From: Mycteria americana
Lineage: Eukaryota > Chordata > Aves > Ciconiiformes > Ciconiidae
DNA length: 64,000 bases
Reading direction: 5' to 3'
NCBI RefSeq assembly: GCF_035582795.1
Contig: NC_134366.1
Location: 5,438,828 to 5,502,827, forward strand
Shown here: one piece after another, positions 13,641-27,560 of the stretch
Layout: every line of letters begins with the position of its first letter
Position numbering within the stretch: position 1 is the first letter of the stretch
Translations under genes and position numbers: made by a program
Notes under the pieces: model-generated
Databases searched by the model: none
The model's input: only the letters and a program-made list of their open reading frames with translations
Told to the model about the DNA's origin: nothing

Positions 13641-15597
13641 GTCTCTCAGAGCCATATAGAGGTGAGCGTGTGGCTCCTACAAATGCTCTCATCTGTGGTC
13701 CTAACCCTGTCAAGGGCAAGATGTGCACCCATAGCACTCCCCTCGATTCACCTTTCCTGGGAACATTCTTCTTGTCACCTTCCTTCTTTTTCCACGGACA
13801 GCAATAAGGAAGTGAGGAAGGAGTGGAAGATGGCAACAAGTGCTTTCCTGAGGCTGTACCACACGCTCTTGGTCTTGTGGGAACATCTTCCCATTGCATA
13901 TCAGATGCCTTAAATATTCAGCTCTTACTACTGTTCTGGGATAAGAAATGGCAATTAATGCACACTAATATTGGGGCTGAAATAATGTAAAAAGCAGACC
14001 CTCTCTAACCTCAAACTCAGGTTAACCTCAAACAACAGGTCTGTTGGTTGGTTGGTTTTCAGTGGAAAGACCTGGTTTGGGGTATGTGTTTTTATGTGGG
14101 TATCCAAGTGGGGAGGAGTGCATCCTTAGTTGTATCTCAGCTAAAGCAAAGGCTGCACAGTAAGTTCACCTTTATTAAACCCCCCTCAAATATTGCTGCT
14201 GTCTCACAAAACACTTCCCTAAAGATTTGGCAGGAGGAAAATATCTTGTGCTTTCTTAGGATGAGTGGCAAGTTTCCATGTAAATGCACAACAATTAAAC
14301 AAAGCATGGTTACATCTTCCCAGAGCCCAGGAAGGCAGGGAGTAACCTTGAACTAATGCTGCAGATCTTGCAGTCTTCATGCAAAAAGTCTTAGTGGCCC
14401 CCAAGGGCCCACTGCCTTGATTTCCTCTTTCTTTTTGGCCCTTAAGGATAGGATAAACTAAAATCAGTAACTGGAAGCCAGTTTTGTGTTGTTTTAGGAT
14501 GTGGTCATGCCCTGTGGATGACAAACTCCAACAGTTACTGTAGGTACAAAGAGGACATGTATCCTACAGATATTGGAGGCAAAGGTATTGGATAGAAGGA
14601 TTCATCTCAGCTCATGTGGGATGTCCACAATGTAGAAATCTATCTTTGAGCTGCTCACTCAACGCAGTGGAGAGGAATGGGCACTTTGAGGCCATGACTC
14701 ACCTGTCCTCTTACAGACACCTTCCCTAGGCACAGCGGACTCCATTTACTGTTCCATCAACTTCTCTGTTTACTATAAAGGGAGCCTCAGTGACTAGTGA
14801 GATGAATTCCCCCTTTATGTCTCAGCACAGAAATTACCCGTATTCTGAACCTGCTTCACTCCACTGGGATTATGTCATTGGTGTATCACTTCGCTTTTAT
14901 ATTAGTATAAAGTAATGATGAATCACATCTGTTGTTTTCTATGGAGCTCCTTTTGATCCAGAGTGGCATAGGTGGGAGGAGAAAACTACTGATGATATCA
15001 TTATCCTTCTAGAGGAAAACATCTCCTGAATCAGACTGTCACTACAAATTTATTTTGCAAAGTTGAACATTGAAATATTTATTTTATGCTACCAACTGTA
15101 TTACTGAAATTTTACACACACAAAAGTACACAGAAAAAAAAAAAATTAAAAACATCTATCCTCAAAGGAAAAAGGAGGGGGAAAACAATCTCTAACTAAA
15201 AAAAAAAACAAACCCAAACAAAAAACAACAAAAAAACCCCACAGATACTCCAACCCCTCATTATTTACTGTCTCTTTTTCATTCCATTTTTACAAAAGCT
15301 GACAGCAGGAGTGCTGTTCTTTCCTGTAAATACACAGTTGCCTCTGTCTCTTCTTGCCAAAACACGGGTGTCTCCTGCCACAAGAGCTACCCCAGAGCAT
15401 CAGGAACATAATCCTGGCTGACCGATATGACATGGGACTTGTATGTGGACTTTCAGGGGAAGCAGCCAGAGACCACGAGGAATACCTTAGGAGGTCTTAA
15501 ACGGCAGGGAATGCCTACGTGCTGGTAAGCAAATGAAGCCCTTCCATTTGAACAGTTCTTGGTACCATTCACAGTGTGAAATAGATCTGCAGGGACT
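13641..15597. other. Intergenic DNA with an A-rich tract
   Basis: No gene was recognised. A short (GGTT)n run lies at about 14042-14056. An A-rich low-complexity tract with AAACCC interruptions lies at about 15133-15242. Confidence 0.55.
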
Positions 15598-15607
15598 ATA
15601 AATAGGA
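15598..15607. promoter_or_regulatory. MEF2-consensus / TATA-like site CTATAAATAG
   Basis: An exact match to the MEF2 consensus CTA(A/T)4TAG, which also reads as a TATA box. No gene start is visible downstream, so binding or promoter use is speculative. A second identical 10-mer lies at 16520-16529. Confidence 0.3.
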
Positions 15608-16515
15608 GCTGGAAGTCGCCACTAGAGGCAAATGTCACTTTCATATTCTGCTCTTCTCTTCTACAAGTTTACTCCATTATAATCCCAATGAATCATCCTG
15701 CTCTGATTTATATCAGTGTATACCTAAAACATTACCTGAACACCCATAGGATTATTTCCAAATCATACTGGCGTGAATCACAGGTGAATTTGGTTGTGGA
15801 ATTAGCTCTAATTCAAAGAATATATGGGACTAGAATAAGATCTAGCACAAATAATGCTCACTCTGCTCTTTCTCTGTACTTCAACCCCATGCTTCAGTAA
15901 TAGAAAGCAATATTGTACTCTTTTGATGAGGTGCCTCCTCCCTATCTACATGTCTACATATCCATCTACCTGAGGCACCAAAGAAACATAGTTCACACAG
16001 GTATCTTCTATAGGGGATGAGCAGAGAGAGAGTCTGCCAGAAGAAAAGTAATTTTTCCTGGTGGCCTGACTAGTTGGCAACCTATGCATGCATACACTTG
16101 AGTGTGGATACAGGGAAGCTATGGAGATGCTGGTACTAGCTTCACCAGCATAAAGCCTGGTCAAGGTATACAAGTCACACAATGCTACCCTCGTGCAATC
16201 CTGCTCTAACCATTGGAGCAATACTGTTGAAACTAAACACAAAATGGTCCCACTGCAGAAATTCCTCTCTGCACAATACTTTCTTCTGGGCTTGAAGAGA
16301 CAAGGCATAACACAAGTGAACACCATAGCAACTCAAGCAGAATTTTATTTTTTCTTTTTCAAGAAAGAAGCAACAGCGTGTGGAGTGAAGCGAAATTAAA
16401 GAAGAAAAGTTAATCAGAACAAAGAGGTGACCTTGTATTTCATCTCTGATTAATGCAGGTTATTTATTGTTGAATAACACCACTAAAGACTGTACTTTGT
16501 GTTTAAGGTAGTATT

Positions 16516-16533
16516 CTGTCTATAAATAGACAG
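16516..16533. promoter_or_regulatory. 18-bp inverted repeat containing a MEF2-consensus core
   Basis: The arms CTGTCTAT and ATAGACAG are perfect reverse complements separated by AA. The centre is CTATAAATAG, an exact MEF2 consensus. It lies about 920 bp from an identical 10-mer at 15598. No gene is recognisable nearby. Confidence 0.35.
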
Positions 16534-19500
16534 TGCCCACAGCTGTTTAAAAAAAATATAAAGAAATGCAGAAATTAAATTTCCCAATAGTTCATGTCTT
16601 GGGCAGATTAATCTCAGAGTGACTTGCACTGGAATAGAGCTCATGGAAGAGAAAGTACATTGAGATTTTAGAGGTGTGTCCTACCTCATCCCAGGATACT
16701 GAGGTCACTGCTGTTTCACTGGAGGGAAGCAATCTCTGTGGAGAGATCTGAGATGACATCCTTCCTTTTTAATGCATGGCCAGACCTTTTAAAGCCAGAT
16801 GTTGTTACCGGCTTGAGGTCTCACAGCCTCCTCAGCTACTTGGTAAAATACCCAGATCCAAGAAATCAGAGTGTAGGCTTGGTACCTGGATCCCAGCAGG
16901 ACTAAGGTGCTTGTATGAATAATCTCTTTGTGAAGGAGTCTTCTGCAACAAGGGCTCACAGCGAACGTTGTCCTGCGCACAGCAGAAGGGGTTACCTGGG
17001 GGTGCTCTGAACAGAAATAGATGCTTGTAGACACATGTGATCCGCCCTGTTTTAGACACCTGCTTTAGGATGAGTTGCAGCCTAGATCCTATCCTATGCA
17101 TTGTCTCCATCTCCACTGACTGTAAAAGAGGCACTGGGACATCTATATTGTAGATGACTGTGTCTTATCCTGAGCTTAATTCATGTGCCTGGAACCGGGG
17201 ACCCATTGCCATTTGAAATACCCCAGGGTACTGGAGGTCTCCACATGGAGCTAGGAGGTATGACAGAGAACAGCCAGCTAGGATAACCCAGGTGGGATAC
17301 CCTAGGGCTTCTCCAATAGCAGGAGATGCTATGTCTGAGCAACTGAATCAAGACTCCTGCGTCTGTGTAGAATACTGTCTTCTTAGCCTCCTCCACATGG
17401 CATTTTTCTTTTTCTGTTAGCCCCATAGAGCCAAGATCTGTAAGGGTCATGAATTGGCATTGTCCCCAAGCACCTCACCACCTTTAACATGTTTCTCCCA
17501 GGAAACACCGTTGTGCTATTTTCTAAGTGTTGTAGATGAAGTGGAGCCACACAAGGGCTCAGAGCATTTCAGGTACCTATTTCTGTCTGTATTAGGTACC
17601 TCAGTGCCTTTGAATATCACAGTCACTTACTCCAAATCATGCGGGAAGTCTGTGATAAGGAAACAAACTAAAGCCATGTCTCCCAAATCCTAATCAGAGG
17701 TACCCCTTCCTTTGCTAACTGAGGCAATGGAGAACAGCACTATGGCTCATGGTTTGACTTAGTGGAAGAGGAACATCTGCATTAGGATGACTCCCTCCTC
17801 ACCTGCACAGGTGCAGACGAGCAGCACCACAAGCCATGTGGCCTCAGGACAGATGGAAGCTTCCCTCTTCTAACGTCAGGGAGTCCCTCAGCAGTGCGAA
17901 CCGCCCAAGCCCACTTCAGATGACCTCCCTGCACCAAGGCAAGGGATGCCCCCTCCTCACACATGGTTGTGAGACCGCGCTCACCATCATGGCATCATGG
18001 CAGAGACACAGATCAATATGCATGCACCATGCAGGTGCCTTGCATGAGAGGCCAGTCCTAGGAGACATCGTGCTGAGCTGGCCCTGCAGAAATGTGTGCA
18101 ATAGAGACCCTGCTCAAGACACTGTGCACAGCTGCTGAAACTCTTTGAAACCCTTTGGCCCTGGGAGATGCCAGCAATCCAACCCAGGGAACTACTCTGG
18201 CTATGACTGGATCCACCCCATCCTAGCTGAAACGGTCTTTCTCCAGCACCAGAGATGCTGCATACATCATGAAGACCATGACCACCCCAGTTAGAAAAGA
18301 ACTGCATTCCCTGAGGATGGAGGGCATCTGGTCTGGAAACACTGAAATACAAATTCGAGCAATGGTGATCTTCTGCAGAGTCACTTTTCCCCACTTACGC
18401 CACTGTATTTTTGCCCATGCAATTTAAAACTGGGGTTCAGCAATTTAGGAGTGTCTGCTACACTCCAACTACTTCACTAACCAGTCCCTGCTCTCCCAGA
18501 GGGAAATTATTTGTCTGTGTGAGAAGGACATAGGAGAGGTGAGGTGACAATAAAGTGCTCATTATCTGGAGAAAACATGCCAGTACTAATTGAGAGCAAA
18601 CCAGAAAAAAAAGGAAAAAAAAGGAGAAAAAAAAACCCCAACCAAAACCCACCAAAATAAGACAGTCCTGAAGACAAGACAGCCCAAACCATGGTGAGCA
18701 GAGGATGGGATCACAGCTTGCTTACATTCTGGTCACTCACAAATCAGCAGAGCTGTCACTGCTGGCCTCACCTCTCTTTCCCATGAAGTGTTAGCCTGGT
18801 CAAACATAGGTTTTCACTTGCAGGTCAGGTGGGTTAAGAGTAAAAGCACAAGGCTACCATCCATGAGTTGAACCTTGCTGCTGGATTGCTATGTTCAACC
18901 CTGTAATTGCAACCAACAGACAGCTATGCTCTGCCTGCTCTGCAACGGCATGTGTAACAGCTATAGCTGACTGAATCACGAGCAACAAGGCTTTTTTATG
19001 ATCAAATGTTGCTTGAATGGCTTAACTGGAAATCCTGCTTCTGTCAAAAGTCAGACATTTCTACCACGCTTTGGCAAAGAGACACTGCATGAGCATCCAC
19101 AGCATCCAGCTCACGGCCCTTACCTTGGGTAGAAAAGTCTCTTTTAGTTAATTGCCCTATGGTCAATGTCCTTGTGGTCAACAGAGAGCTACTTAACATT
19201 GTCGAGAGTCCAGAGCATGACTTACCTTAAAAGAGGCATCTGAAAGAGATTTTTAGGCCTCTACAAGTGTCTGTTTCTCTCTGCTGGCAATAAAGGAAGC
19301 TGAGGGGGACCGGTCCAGCTTTAGACATCTAGCTGAGGTCGTCAGATAAATCATGCCTGATGTGTCTTTCTGATGTAGTTGTGCACAGCCCGCATGAGAC
19401 CTGCTCCACACACAGTTGAGGATCCGAGGCACTTATTGAGAGAAATCTGTGATAACAGCAGCAACCACCACCACAACAAGGCCTAATCTAAAACTGCATA

Positions 19501-22500
19501 GCTATAACACACAAGCAAGCGCGTGCCAGAAAACTGTAAGTAGCAGCAATTTGCTTGTATTTAAATGCTTTGCTGACTTCAGGCTACATTAAAGGAGGAA
19601 AAATAGTCTTGAAAGCTTCTTTTTGTCAGTTCAAGGTCTTGTTAAATATTTTCAGTTCAACAGGGCTTCAATGCAGCCAGGAAACTGGTCCTGAAACCCA
19701 TTTTTCCTGGAGCATCAACATACTGTAGTCTAAAGAAAGGGAGCAAGAGTTCTCAGCAAAAATCCCAACCTCTTTAGGTGTGACAGTACGTGCAATTTAA
19801 AATCCATTATCCACCAGTATATAAGCTGTGCTTCTTCCACCACTTTTTCCAACGAAAAGTTTATATCAAAGGCTGGCATCTGTCATAATGCTTTGATCCA
19901 TGTTCAAATTGCCATTCTGAATTTAATACAAAATTGTTAGCTGAGTCAAAGCGAGAGAAATTTCCCTAACTCCAGTGTTTAATAACCTTTCTGTCTGGTA
20001 GCCATCTCCTGACAGAGGAACAGGGGAACGGTCACGCTAGAGTCTATTCTTGGATCTATGTTCCTGTGCTCTGCGATAGACAGTGGCCTAATCTTTGTGT
20101 TTCAGAGAGAAAAGTAAACCAGCAATATAAGCCCCCCTCCCCATCCTCTGAGACTGTTCCCTGACTCACTTTTTAAAAATAAGAGATAAACAGCTTTGAC
20201 AATATAATCCTATTCAACACAACTGGAGGAGCTGTTTCTCCTGTAGCTGATGAAGCCAGAGCCAACATGTCTGAAATAAGCTGTTTGCCACCAACATCCA
20301 GTACAGTGAGATCTTCAGAGTAGTGGTCGCATTGCACCTTCTGACACCAGCAGCGTCACAACGTTTGATGTTTGCATTTCCCATAACATTTTCCCTGTGG
20401 AGGAGGAATCAGGAGCCCAGAATTAGCTTTGTGGAATTATTGCCTAAATGTAACTCAATGCACTCACATGCACACTAGTCCTGAGATCAAATAGCCCTAC
20501 AGTTTGCCTTGCCCTACAAGGGCAAGCCCTTGGCAATCCCAGCAGAAACATTTTGGTTTCAACAAGTGACTCTAACCGGAGCTTGACAAAATCAGCAAAC
20601 TCACTCCCCACTCACAGGGGTCCATCGCTGTCCAAACTGTGAGTGCATTTTTGGAGTAAAATAATGTTTGAGAAGCTTGCAACTAGCTCCAACACAGCAC
20701 AGAAAAAAATTGCTTGTTCTAACACCTTGTTCTGATGTATAAAAATATATCGTGTAAGTATTGGTTCTCTTTCCATGTGAATGGGAACAGTATAGGAAAC
20801 AGAGACTGTGCAAGGAGATTATGGAGGAATTATGCTGTCGTTTAGTCCTTCAAACAGCCTCAGCTGGGACACCAGCTAGCCTGACTGTGAAGCCACAGCA
20901 AGAACATGGATGTTTCCTGGAAACTGCAAGGGAAGGATGGGTCAAGATTCCCCTTGCAGGAATATTCACACATATTTACACTCAGCTTCCTCAGAGATGG
21001 CCAGGAGTCAATCCCAAGAAAAGCACAAAGAAATCAGGGAAATGAGGAAGTCACCCATTAAGGCCAAGGACTGAGTTTTTCTTGATGCTTACTTACTAAG
21101 AGACAACAGGAGTTTAAGAGGGAAAGGCTTACTGGCTCCTCGCTGGTTTATACAGCCGACAAATTGACACATCACCCATTTAGCTGTCTGGAGCAAGTGC
21201 TAAAACATCAGAATGGAACATAAATTAGTCTGGCGAGTCTCTAAAAGGAATCAAGGTTAAAGGACAAAAATGAATGCATTAAACTGCTAAGCACCAAGTG
21301 AAAAATGCAAAATGCTAAACACAAATTACAGATATGTACAGAAACCAGCCATTCCTCTGCACTCCTCTGTCCCATCAGAAATGCTCAGTGACAATAGGAC
21401 ATTCTCTATAAACATCCCTTTCCCAAGCTTGACTTGTCACACTCTTGACTCCTTGCCATCCAGGAGGTGTTTATTGCCCCCGTGAAGACCTCAGAGCAAA
21501 GCAGGACAATCACGGATTCCACAGTCATCCTGGTTTCATCCCAAAATGCTACAGCTTTGTCTCCTCCTGATCCTCCACTTATATCTTCTGGGAGACAGTA
21601 GCCTGCTATAAGAAGCTAGGAAATGCAAAACCAAGAAAAGATCCATTCTACCTAGGGTAGGTTCACACCAAGAAAGCTTTGAGAAACCACTCCCATTCTA
21701 CCACTGAGTTTGAAATCCTTACAGGATTTGCAGAATTTAATGTACTGCAGGATCCACGCTCAAGGGACCATCAGCTGCATTGGACCGGGGGATTGGTGTC
21801 TTCTGTTCTCTCCCCATTTGCCTGCAGACATGGAAGCCGAACGTCTGCAAAATAGTTCAAGGAGGCGTTGGTCTTCTTGTTCCTGACCCTTTCCATATCT
21901 CCCCTTTTAGCCTGTCCTAAAAGACAGCTGCAAGGCCTCCTTAAGGATAATCCTAGCTGGCATCTCCTCAAAACACCTTGAAAAGCTCTTAAAGGGACCC
22001 AAGGGTCCAGATCACTAAGAAAGCACCAAAGAGAAAATTCCACGGCTCCCGGGACAGTCCTCCTCTCTGCAGACCAAATAGCTTCATGATCCGTCTGCTG
22101 CCCTCCTGAGGGTGTATCATTACCCATGCACAAGTGTTGGGAAATTTGCTGTGTGGTTTAGAAACTGCTACGGCTGGTCATGGGGAGGGACAGCCTATCT
22201 CTCCCCTAGCAAAATGTGCTATCCCTGATCTAATTCCAGCATGTTTGCAATGTCTCGGCTGACTGCCCCTGCTCCAGGACCCAGGAACTGGATCTCCCAC
22301 TGCATTTGCAAGCCCTCCTCTTAACCTAAGACCCTCTGCAGGTCCAGCTGGCTCCAGCTTTTCCCCTTTCTAGCGAACAATTTCCTTCTTCACGTCCTCT
22401 AGGGCCTCCTGAGGAGCTCTTCAAGGAGTTTGCAATGTCAAAACACACTCATAAATCAATCTGCAGCTTTCCCAAGAATGAGCACACAGGTGCCGCCGTG

Positions 22501-25129
22501 TCCCTCTGAGTAATTTCCCACCGTTCTGTTTGAGACACGAAGCTGCTCAGTGGATTCTCAGCCCCCCAAAATTCCCTCAACTCTTTCTCATTGCATTACA
22601 GAGTGCACGAGTAGGTGTTTGCAAGCAAGCCCAGCCAAACACTAAGCCCCATTCTCCCCCCATCCTGACTCAAAAACAGGCATCAACAGGGAATTTGACA
22701 AGCTGTGCAATGTATTATCTCATCCCTGCAGTAGCTTTCACCCACGTCTTGTCCGATCAGAAGCCAGTTTCCCCACTAAAAATGTCAAACCATCTCAGAA
22801 AAGGATGCTTAAAAATATCTCATTGCTTTACATAATCTTATGTTGTTCATAACTCTTTTCAGCAAGTTTTTTTTAGATTGTTTCAGCATATTGACAGTTC
22901 AGCTTGCCCTATAAAACTAAACGATCAGTTGAGTAGTCAGCAGCAATGTAGCAACATTTCTAAACTTGTCTTTCCAGTCTCCAGGGCCTGATGGCTGTTG
23001 GTAGCGAAGTGATACCTCACACCTACACAGCTGAAATCAACTAATAATTTCCTGCTGGGCTATTGCTTTCTCACCCATTGCACTGTTTCAGCAGCAATAC
23101 TACTGAGTAACTCCACGCCAACGTAAATGCCGCTGAGAATTATATCTGTCCTTCCCTGGACTTTTCAGCACAGAGTGCCTTGAATAAAAAAGTGGCATCA
23201 GGAGAGGAAGGGAGGCTGATAAGATATCCATATCTGACCTTGTAATTGCAAGGAGTCTTTTGTAATATGCAGGGAAGCCAACCGACACTGGAGAAGACAA
23301 GGAGGAAAGGGGGACCATATGTCTCACCTCCATGGCTGCCAGCACATTTCTGACTCATTAGAAAACCTGATTTCTATCCAAGATGCTCTCTGTTGTCACA
23401 TTTCTGAGCAAGACCTAGAGAGTACATCCTTGCACTGGCAGTCCTTCGTTGAGTGTGAGATCCATGCTGACTCCACAGACAGCAAGAAAACGTCCTCAAG
23501 AAGTGCAATCAAAAGAGATATGTGGCTTGGAGTTGCTCTGATAACAGAGTAACCCACTGAAAAACCAAAATCCCTCAGCCTGAAGAAGGTATTCTCAAAT
23601 ATAAATGTCAGAAATCTCAGCAGTGTCTTTGTATTCATCCCTCCATCCTCTAAATTTATCTCAAATTTTAGCACAATGCCAGCACAATGGGATGCCTAAT
23701 GGAGAACATGTGTCCATCTGTATTTTCATCCTGGAAAAATGTAGGCTCAGGCTTGAGACAGGATGTTAGAAAATGGCTGGTCTGTCACCCCAGTCTCTAG
23801 TTTCTTCCAAATGCCAACTTGCCTGGGGAAAGGTGAAAACCCACTCACCTGTAATGATAAAAGCTGTCCCATAATTCCTTTCCTGGTGTCTGGAGGAAAC
23901 TCATGTCATTCAGCTGCGCAGGAGAGACTCTTAAAGCTTTCAATGAGATAATCCCACCCCAGAATCCTTATGGTGAGCCAGAAGTTGGTGCATCTGCCAT
24001 AGCTTCACTGGGGAATGCCTCCATCATCAGCTCTGCGGCCCATACCCCAATCAGTTAGGGCAGCACCTTTGCTTTCCCTCACTTGAGCTCCACATCTTGA
24101 TACCAACATCTTCTCTATTGCCCTTCTGCTGCTGTTGTTCAGTGTCCATGCTCCTGAGCAGTCTCTTAGCATACTACCTGTATTGCTGGAAATACTGGAG
24201 TCTGTAAGAAACCTTGAGGATTTTCCCTTTACCAGGCCACAAATAAGTGCTTTCCTAAAGTAGTAAAGTAGTCATGTCTTTTGCTGCAGTAAGACATGCT
24301 CTAAGGGATGCATCTCCACAAGGGCAAGTGGTTCTCCCACCTCCTCCTCCCAAAAGCCTGGCCTCATTTCCAGGGCACATCTACTGGATTAGGTTGACAA
24401 AATTAAGGTGATGGATCCCCTTGTCAGGGAAAGAATGGTGAACAGCTGCTGGGACCTGCCCACAGTAGTATCCTGACCTGTCCTGTCCCAGAAAGCCTTA
24501 GTCCGCTGTGCTAGTTCTGAGTGGAAACCTTTTAATTCAAATTCTCCAAAGGGGCCAAGCAAACGGGCCAAAGGTCATCTTATCAAGTAATAAACCAAAT
24601 AAAAATCCTCCCTCTTCTGCTCCCACCTGCCTCTGCTTTTTCTTCCCCTGTATCCATTACCTTACACAAACTTGCTCCAGCAATAAGTTGAGAGCTCGTT
24701 CTTGGGATCAGTGCACAAAGCCTAAGCAAAATCCATGAGGTGAAGCCACGGGTCTGTGCACCCCATCCTTTTTTTTATCCCCAGTGCAAAGCCAGGAACC
24801 ATCAGAACTCTTTAGCCAGTGAGAATATAAAGGAACAAATATCCCTGGCCAAAAAAACTTTAAACACCTGCTGAGCTAAGAAGAGTGTGTAAGTCACATT
24901 GCCTGGACTCTAAGCTGTGGTTTTGCATGCCCTCTTAGTACAGGTAATAAGGTTCCCACAAACCCTAGCTTGGCCTTAAGATACTGCAAAGGGGTCCCTG
25001 AACTAGGCTGAACCTCTGCTAGGACAGCTGGTACTTCATAAACAAACATTGTCTAATATTAGCACTGGGAACCACAGAAGGACTGGCATGAATAAAGTTC
25101 ATAGGCCAGAGAAGAGTTGTAAGTAGAAA
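16534..25129. other. Intergenic or intronic DNA with no recognised gene
   Basis: About 8.6 kb of mixed-composition DNA. An A-rich tract with CCCCAACC and CCCACC interruptions lies at 18605-18658. The open frames are short and without domains. No recognisable transposon end, tRNA or promoter island was seen. Confidence 0.55.
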
Positions 25130-25220
25130 CAATATCTTTTATTAAACTAATTGGAGCACCAACTAGAGAAAGTAGACAAGCTGTTGGGTACACAGGCTGC
25201 TTCTTCCTGAAGCAGATGCC
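25130..25220. repeat. Old interspersed repeat fragment, copy 2 of a two-copy family in this window
   Basis: Diverged copy of the repeat at 4354-4432, in the same orientation. It has TATCTTTTATTA, then a variable section, then CAAGCTGTTGGGTACACAG and CTTCTTC. Confidence 0.5.
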
Positions 25221-27521
25221 TTCAACATGCTATTCAACCTTCAAAACTGAACATGATTTTGAGCAGTCGCACAGATTGTAACCGATTGCTAAATCTGGCA
25301 GAAAAACAGGGCTTCCTTGTTTTCCCAAGTTCATATGAAATTCAGGATGCTTGCCAGGGAAGGGAGTAGATATGTCTGTGACGGTGATGTGTTGGAGTGA
25401 CAGGGAGAAAGCAAAATGTTTCATGTTTATTTTTATCTGGGGTCAGCGTTGACTCAGAAGGAAGTCAATAGAAACTTAGGCAAACAAACAAAAAAATTAT
25501 TCAGGGTTTCTGGTGGACTGGAATTGCCTGTGTAGGTGCTGAGGGAAGCTGGTATGCTCGTTGGTCTCATTAGTCATTTAGAGGTTGTGAGGGCCCAATG
25601 CCCTTGGCCCCTTATCTGCAAACCAACATGGGGCTGGGAAGCTCACAGCTTCCAGCAGCTAAGGCTTGAAGTTAAGACCCTAGGGAAAGTTCATTGAAAC
25701 CTTGATGAAATACTTCAGTCTTAAACTGAAAACATTTTTAGACTGAACTTTGTTTCACTGGAAAGTCTCCCACAAGCTCTTATCTTGAACAGCTCCCTTA
25801 AGGGATCCTCCATCACCTTTGAAGCCACCAAAGGAGGAAAAACAAAGAAAAAGCTCCCTACAGGGTCTTTAAAGCAATGCCCATACCGTTCTGCACAAGC
25901 CTGAAGTGGCTTAGACATACCCAGACCAACAATGAAAAAAAAAAAGCCCACAACTGGGCAGCTTACTCTACAAGTCTGTAGAGCCCTGAGAAGACCTTGA
26001 TTCATTACATTGCGATCCATGCAAAAGGGACACAATCCTTTGCTCCAAAACCTCTGTGTACCCCAGCTCCAGACCCAGAATAACAGAGCCATGAAGGAGA
26101 ATAAATCAGTCTGGGAAGTGCTGAGTCCATATTGCTCCTGGGACCTGGGCTTACTTATTCAGACCTAGCTGGTCTCTCTCTTTTCTCCCCTGGAGATATA
26201 AAGTTTTCTGGGCTGTTCTGCCACCTTCCAGACTTCAATACTTTTCCGCTCCCAGGAAGCCCTAGGGAAAAAGAAATCCATGCTCACCTGCCTGTACAAG
26301 GCCTGGAGACATCTCCTTGGCAGGCAAGCAAAAGTCCAAGGGTAAAATTTAATCCCTAATGTAATTCTTCAATTAATCACTTCATCTGCAATTAGGCTAA
26401 AGCAGGCTTATCAGCTATCTGGGTCAGACCTCCCAGTTCCACTTCCATCTACCAGGCTTCATCTTAATCAGATACAGAGAGTGATAAGGGTTAGTCTCCA
26501 GTGAAGGGAACTCATTTCTATATGGTAATTAGAGATATATGCATTAAAAATGCAGTTGTACTTCCTCTCACAAGCTTATTGCTTCAAATGACTCAATTTC
26601 AGTGAACCCAATACAACCTAATGTGTTCATTAGTTTCCATGATGATTTTTCAGAGCTGTGACTATGCATGAAGCTCTTCTATCTGCCCATTTCCATTGTG
26701 TTTATCTCTGATGTGAAAGCATGTGAGAACGGACATGGCCACAGCATCACAGGATTAGAAAGGGCTCCAAATAATGCCACAGATTTGTTTATTTCTATTA
26801 TTTCTATCGCACAATCAGATGGTGGTGGGATCAGAGCTGTGCTGTGCCAAGTATCAGGCAGGAAAGCAGAACAAGGAGAGCCCTGAGGCAGAGAGATCAC
26901 AAGGCAGCATCTGATAAGGTGCAATAGGTGGATAAATGAGGTGGGATGGGACGGGAGAATTATAAAGATGCAGCACTTGGGTATATAAAAGTTTTCCAGG
27001 GAAAAAAAAAATGTTGCAGGAGGTCAGCAATGTAACTGCTGCCTCTCAGATCATCACACCATCAGGGATTTGGATCTGGGATCAGTATCTTTTAGGAAAC
27101 TTTCTGGTAGACTCCCTGTGGAACTGATCTTTCCACATTTCCAGAACTGCTTTAGAGAACTGGAGAGAATTTCACCCTGTTACACAGGGCAACTTTAAGG
27201 CTCCTGTGGAAGGGAGTTTGCCCAGTATCCACCTCTCTGTATCGGGAGGACACGCTCAAGAGGAGAACAGAGCAGGTGAGGCACCTTGCACAGACTCTCC
27301 CCTCTCAGGAGCATAGAGATCAGGGGACTGGAGCTGCTGGGAAGCCACCTGCTCCGAACTCTGCTACCAAAGGGCAGGTGATGCAGAGGAGAAGACAGCA
27401 GATCCTGTACGCAACCGCAGCGCACCTCATCCAAGAGGAGGGATATGATGAAATGTTCATCATTACTGGTTGTTTTATGGATTGGTCAGTGACTGTTTGG
27501 CTCTCTTGTTCTGTATACACC
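25221..27521. other. Intergenic DNA with no recognised gene
   Basis: Short domain-free open frames only. Small A-runs occur at about 25935-25945 and 27001-27010. I see nothing else. Confidence 0.55.
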
Positions 27522-27560
27522 ACATATGCATATATATACACACACACACATATATATATA
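27522..27560. repeat. AT/AC-rich microsatellite
   Basis: An alternating purine-pyrimidine tract made of TATATATACA, then (CA)n, then (TA)n. It is imperfect and about 40 bp long. Confidence 0.8.

Noticed and set aside
15598..15607. TATA box of a hidden promoter
   Set aside because: No gene-like frame, CpG enrichment or splice donor follows. It is kept only as a motif match.
15946..16326. 126-codon minus-strand open frame
   Set aside because: No recognisable domain, codon bias absent, and no flanking gene signals.
26400..26470. Third copy of the GGGTCAGACC-type old repeat
   Set aside because: Only a ten-base word (CTGGGTCAGACC) matches. The following sequence does not keep the order of the family.
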